A DNA stretch of 64,000 bases, from assembly GCF_030035675.1 (NCBI RefSeq), contig NC_084489.1, positions 72,941,365 to 73,005,364 on the forward strand, in the 5' to 3' direction. Every line of letters begins with the position of its first letter. Position 1 is the stretch's first letter. Position numbers and translations under genes: made by a program. Below are positions 61,981 to 64,000 of this stretch, one piece after another. The DNA comes from Rhineura floridana (Eukaryota > Chordata > Lepidosauria > Squamata > Rhineuridae). Below the pieces are notes generated by a model, which was not told where the DNA came from, did not search any database, and worked only from the letters and a program-made list of their open reading frames with translations.

Positions 61981-63299
61981 TTGCAAAATGTCTCTTACCT
62001 CTGTAGTTTTGGTGACCTGTGTCAACTAAAAAATGACTAACATCTCTGCTTTTCCTTAGCAGCCACCACAGAAAAGAAACCCCTTTCCTCTTCTCATTTT
62101 CTTCCATAATCACAGAAATTCCACCTTGCCTGCTGAGCCAAGAATACCTACCAAACAATTTAAGTCATTAGCAAGTGTAGGGGTGTCGCAAACCTGCCCT
62201 TCACCAGGGTTTATCCCTCCTGACACCCTATGCTTGGTTCAGAAAATCCCCACCCAGCAGGATGCTTTCCTCAGCCTGGGTCAGATATGCTCCCTGCATC
62301 ACAAGCTTCAGTCCTTTCACCTTTTGCCCCACCCTAAAGGTGACCACTGGTGTGCCCTGTTAGCACAATGTGATGTAGGTACAGGAACTGAATAGGACCC
62401 TGATATGGTCACACGTGATCAGGCAGACACGCAGGAATTTAAATTAACAAAAATAACTTTTTAAAAATACAAGATGTTAAATAGTATATTGATGTATATT
62501 CCCTATCTTTCTTACCTGTCCTACCCCCTCTAACTAATATGTAATCCACCCTTTCCCACCCAGCTCACTCCCCACAACAAAACCTCTCTCTTTCCACTCC
62601 AAATCCCAAAACAAAAACTCCTAACTGTCAAAACCAACTTTTTAAAATTCAAACACTCCTTAGAACTCTCACTCACATCCCCCCTCCCATCTGGCAGTCT
62701 TGCATCACTCATACTCCCAGGCATTCCATTCACTCCTTCAAACCTATAACATATTTAATAACAGTTCCCAGCAAGTGGTTTTGTTACTAGAGACCTTGTA
62801 ATTAAGGGATAAATAGGACAAGTGCCCTATTTCACCAGTTAGCAATCTAGCAGGTGAGTGGATAAAAAAAACATGGCATGATGCGTTTACTTCTGTTATG
62901 TAGCTGTCAAGGCTTACTGTGAGCCTTCTGATGTGAACCGTAGTGTATACCTGAATAACCTGGGTGCAATTTAAAGCCACTTGATTCATAATTGGTCAAT
63001 ACACAGTTGCACACCAAGAGTGTGACTGTTTCACATGGGCAGATTAGACAGTCTTCTCATCATGAATGGAAGTATGTCTGGGTGAAGGCAAATTTGGGAA
63101 GGGGCATGGATTTTGAAAGGGATAAAAGTTCTGGTGTCCTGGTAAATATATAACAATGCTGGGATACGGCTCTATTTTCTCATGTACCTGGCTGAATCCA
63201 TTAACTGGGGCAATGTTATCACAGAACTAGTCTTGATTCCTGCTTGTGGATGTAGCTCCAGTCACTTCCATGGGGTGAGCTGCAGGTCATGTGTAAGGA
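61981..63299. other. Intronic, nothing recognised
   Basis: Includes a C-rich, low-G strand stretch at 62515-62760. No gene or repeat end identified. Confidence 0.35.
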
Positions 63300-63425
63300 C
63301 AGACAAATCTGTTAGTTTCTCTCGGTTTCTCATTTTTTAAAAGTCCTCATAAAAATTTATCAACATTTCTCCAGATAGATACACTTTTGCATGCAGTTTT
63401 TCTTATATACACGTTTTTGGAAGCA
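63300..63425. repeat. AT-rich repeat fragment
   Basis: AGACAAATCTGTTAGTTTCT, CATAAAAATTTATCAACATT and TTTTGCATGCAGTTTTTCTT resemble the family at 29430-29830 and 31255-31690, in the latter's orientation. Confidence 0.4.
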
Positions 63426-64000
63426 ATTCTAACCTCAAAGGCATGTATTAATCAGGCACTGCAACAGTGTGGTGGAGGAGTGCTGCAAACCTCTCTGCCA
63501 ACCAGGGCCTCTGAATGGGCACCTAATCATGCAGAATCCTGGTTCATGTGGTCCTTCATTTGCATTTTTCAGAAGAAGAAATGGCACAATTCAGTGCTCC
63601 CGTTGAGGGCCAGTTCATACTTATTGGCTGTCTGCCTGGTAGATGCAGAGGTATGGTTCATGCTGCTCCTTCGCCATGCTGTTTCAGTGCTTTTCTCTGA
63701 CCAAATGTGTTGCCCGAGGCAATGTTGCCCTGGAACTGCTCTTAGTAGGGTAGATTTAACTTTCAGGTTAAAAAACAGCATCCTTTGCATTTCTTTTCTT
63801 GCGTCTCCCTAGGTGATTTGAGTCAATAGGCAGGTCACAGTCAGAAGTCCTGCTGCATCTGTCCACCTTAAGAGATTAGGTGAGTAGAAGCCATGGGAAA
63901 GTCCTTTTCTGGACCTTTCCCAGCACCTCATCTTTGGAATATCCTCCTAGAGATGTCCACTTTTATTTGTTTTTATAACGATTGTCCCCAAGACCCAAGC
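63426..64000. other. Intronic, nothing recognised
   Basis: Frames of 141 codons (+) and 73 codons (-) overlap here without a domain. Window ends inside intron 1. Confidence 0.35.

Larger units (their letters stand above)
15167..64000 (+). other. ADARB2: ADARB2 intron 1 (5' part, runs off the window)
   Basis: The donor AAAG/GTAAGTTC at 15163-15172 is a near-perfect U1 match. No acceptor followed by the expected DKVSILS coding stretch was found, so at least 48.8 kb of intron 1 lies here. Human ADARB2 also has a very large first intron. Everything downstream listed here, in either orientation, is intronic unless an unseen exon or antisense gene exists. Confidence 0.8.

Noticed and set aside
63387-63812. 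141-codon open frame near the window end
   Set aside because: No domain, no splice context, overlapped by an antisense frame; begins in an AT-rich repeat.
1-64000. CRISPR array, operon, prophage or bacterial system
   Set aside because: No direct-repeat/spacer array, no closely packed coding genes; the exon-intron structure and repeats are those of an amniote nuclear genome.
1-64000. Endogenous retrovirus, LTR element or Polinton fossil
   Set aside because: No paired long terminal repeats, gag/pol/env-type translations or capsid-like frames were seen; RT signatures belong to L2-type LINEs.

Overview
The window looks like nuclear DNA from a squamate reptile, most likely a lizard. There are two lines of evidence. 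One exon is recognisable as vertebrate, and the interspersed repeats match squamate families: tRNA-headed SINEs with BovB-type tails, a 5S-rRNA-headed SINE, L2-clade LINEs, a CR1 3' end, and many short hAT-, Harbinger- and Tigger-like DNA elements. I see no bacterial gene, CRISPR array, endogenous retrovirus or Polinton.

The only host protein-coding sequence I can support is the first coding exon of ADARB2 (ADAR3/RED2), the brain-expressed, catalytically inactive member of the ADAR family. It lies on the + strand at 15067-15166. It encodes 33 residues ending in the arginine-rich R-domain and stops at a strong GTAAGT donor in phase 1. An in-frame TGA 30 nt upstream fixes the start. The exon sits in a CpG island (about 13975-15420) that marks the promoter.

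Layout: 1-13.9 kb is 5' flank dominated by repeats, including an L2 LINE at 8.9-11.4 kb and a crowd of short palindromic repeats and a SINE at 13.1-14.1 kb. The promoter and exon 1 occupy 14.0-15.2 kb. All of 15.2-64 kb is the beginning of intron 1, because no second exon was found. The first 3.3 kb of the intron has no recognisable repeat. The rest alternates AT-rich unique stretches, some rich in homeodomain-type ATTA motifs, with repeat clusters at 26.4-27.1, 31-34, 37-41, 43-48.5, 50-54 and 57-61 kb. A second large L2 copy lies antisense at 50.1-52.9 kb and lacks its 3' end.

The most interesting structures are nested transposons whose junctions can be read by eye. One is a 116-bp element with perfect 47-bp inverted arms inside a Harbinger-like arm at 26.76 kb. 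In the pre-mRNA of an ADAR-family gene it would fold into a perfect dsRNA hairpin. Others are a 5S-headed SINE with a perfect 10-bp target duplication, a Tigger-like MITE with directly repeated subterminal motifs, and several hAT-like copies with 8-bp duplications. I found no wholly new biological system. Family names rest on memory of motifs and termini, not on a database search.
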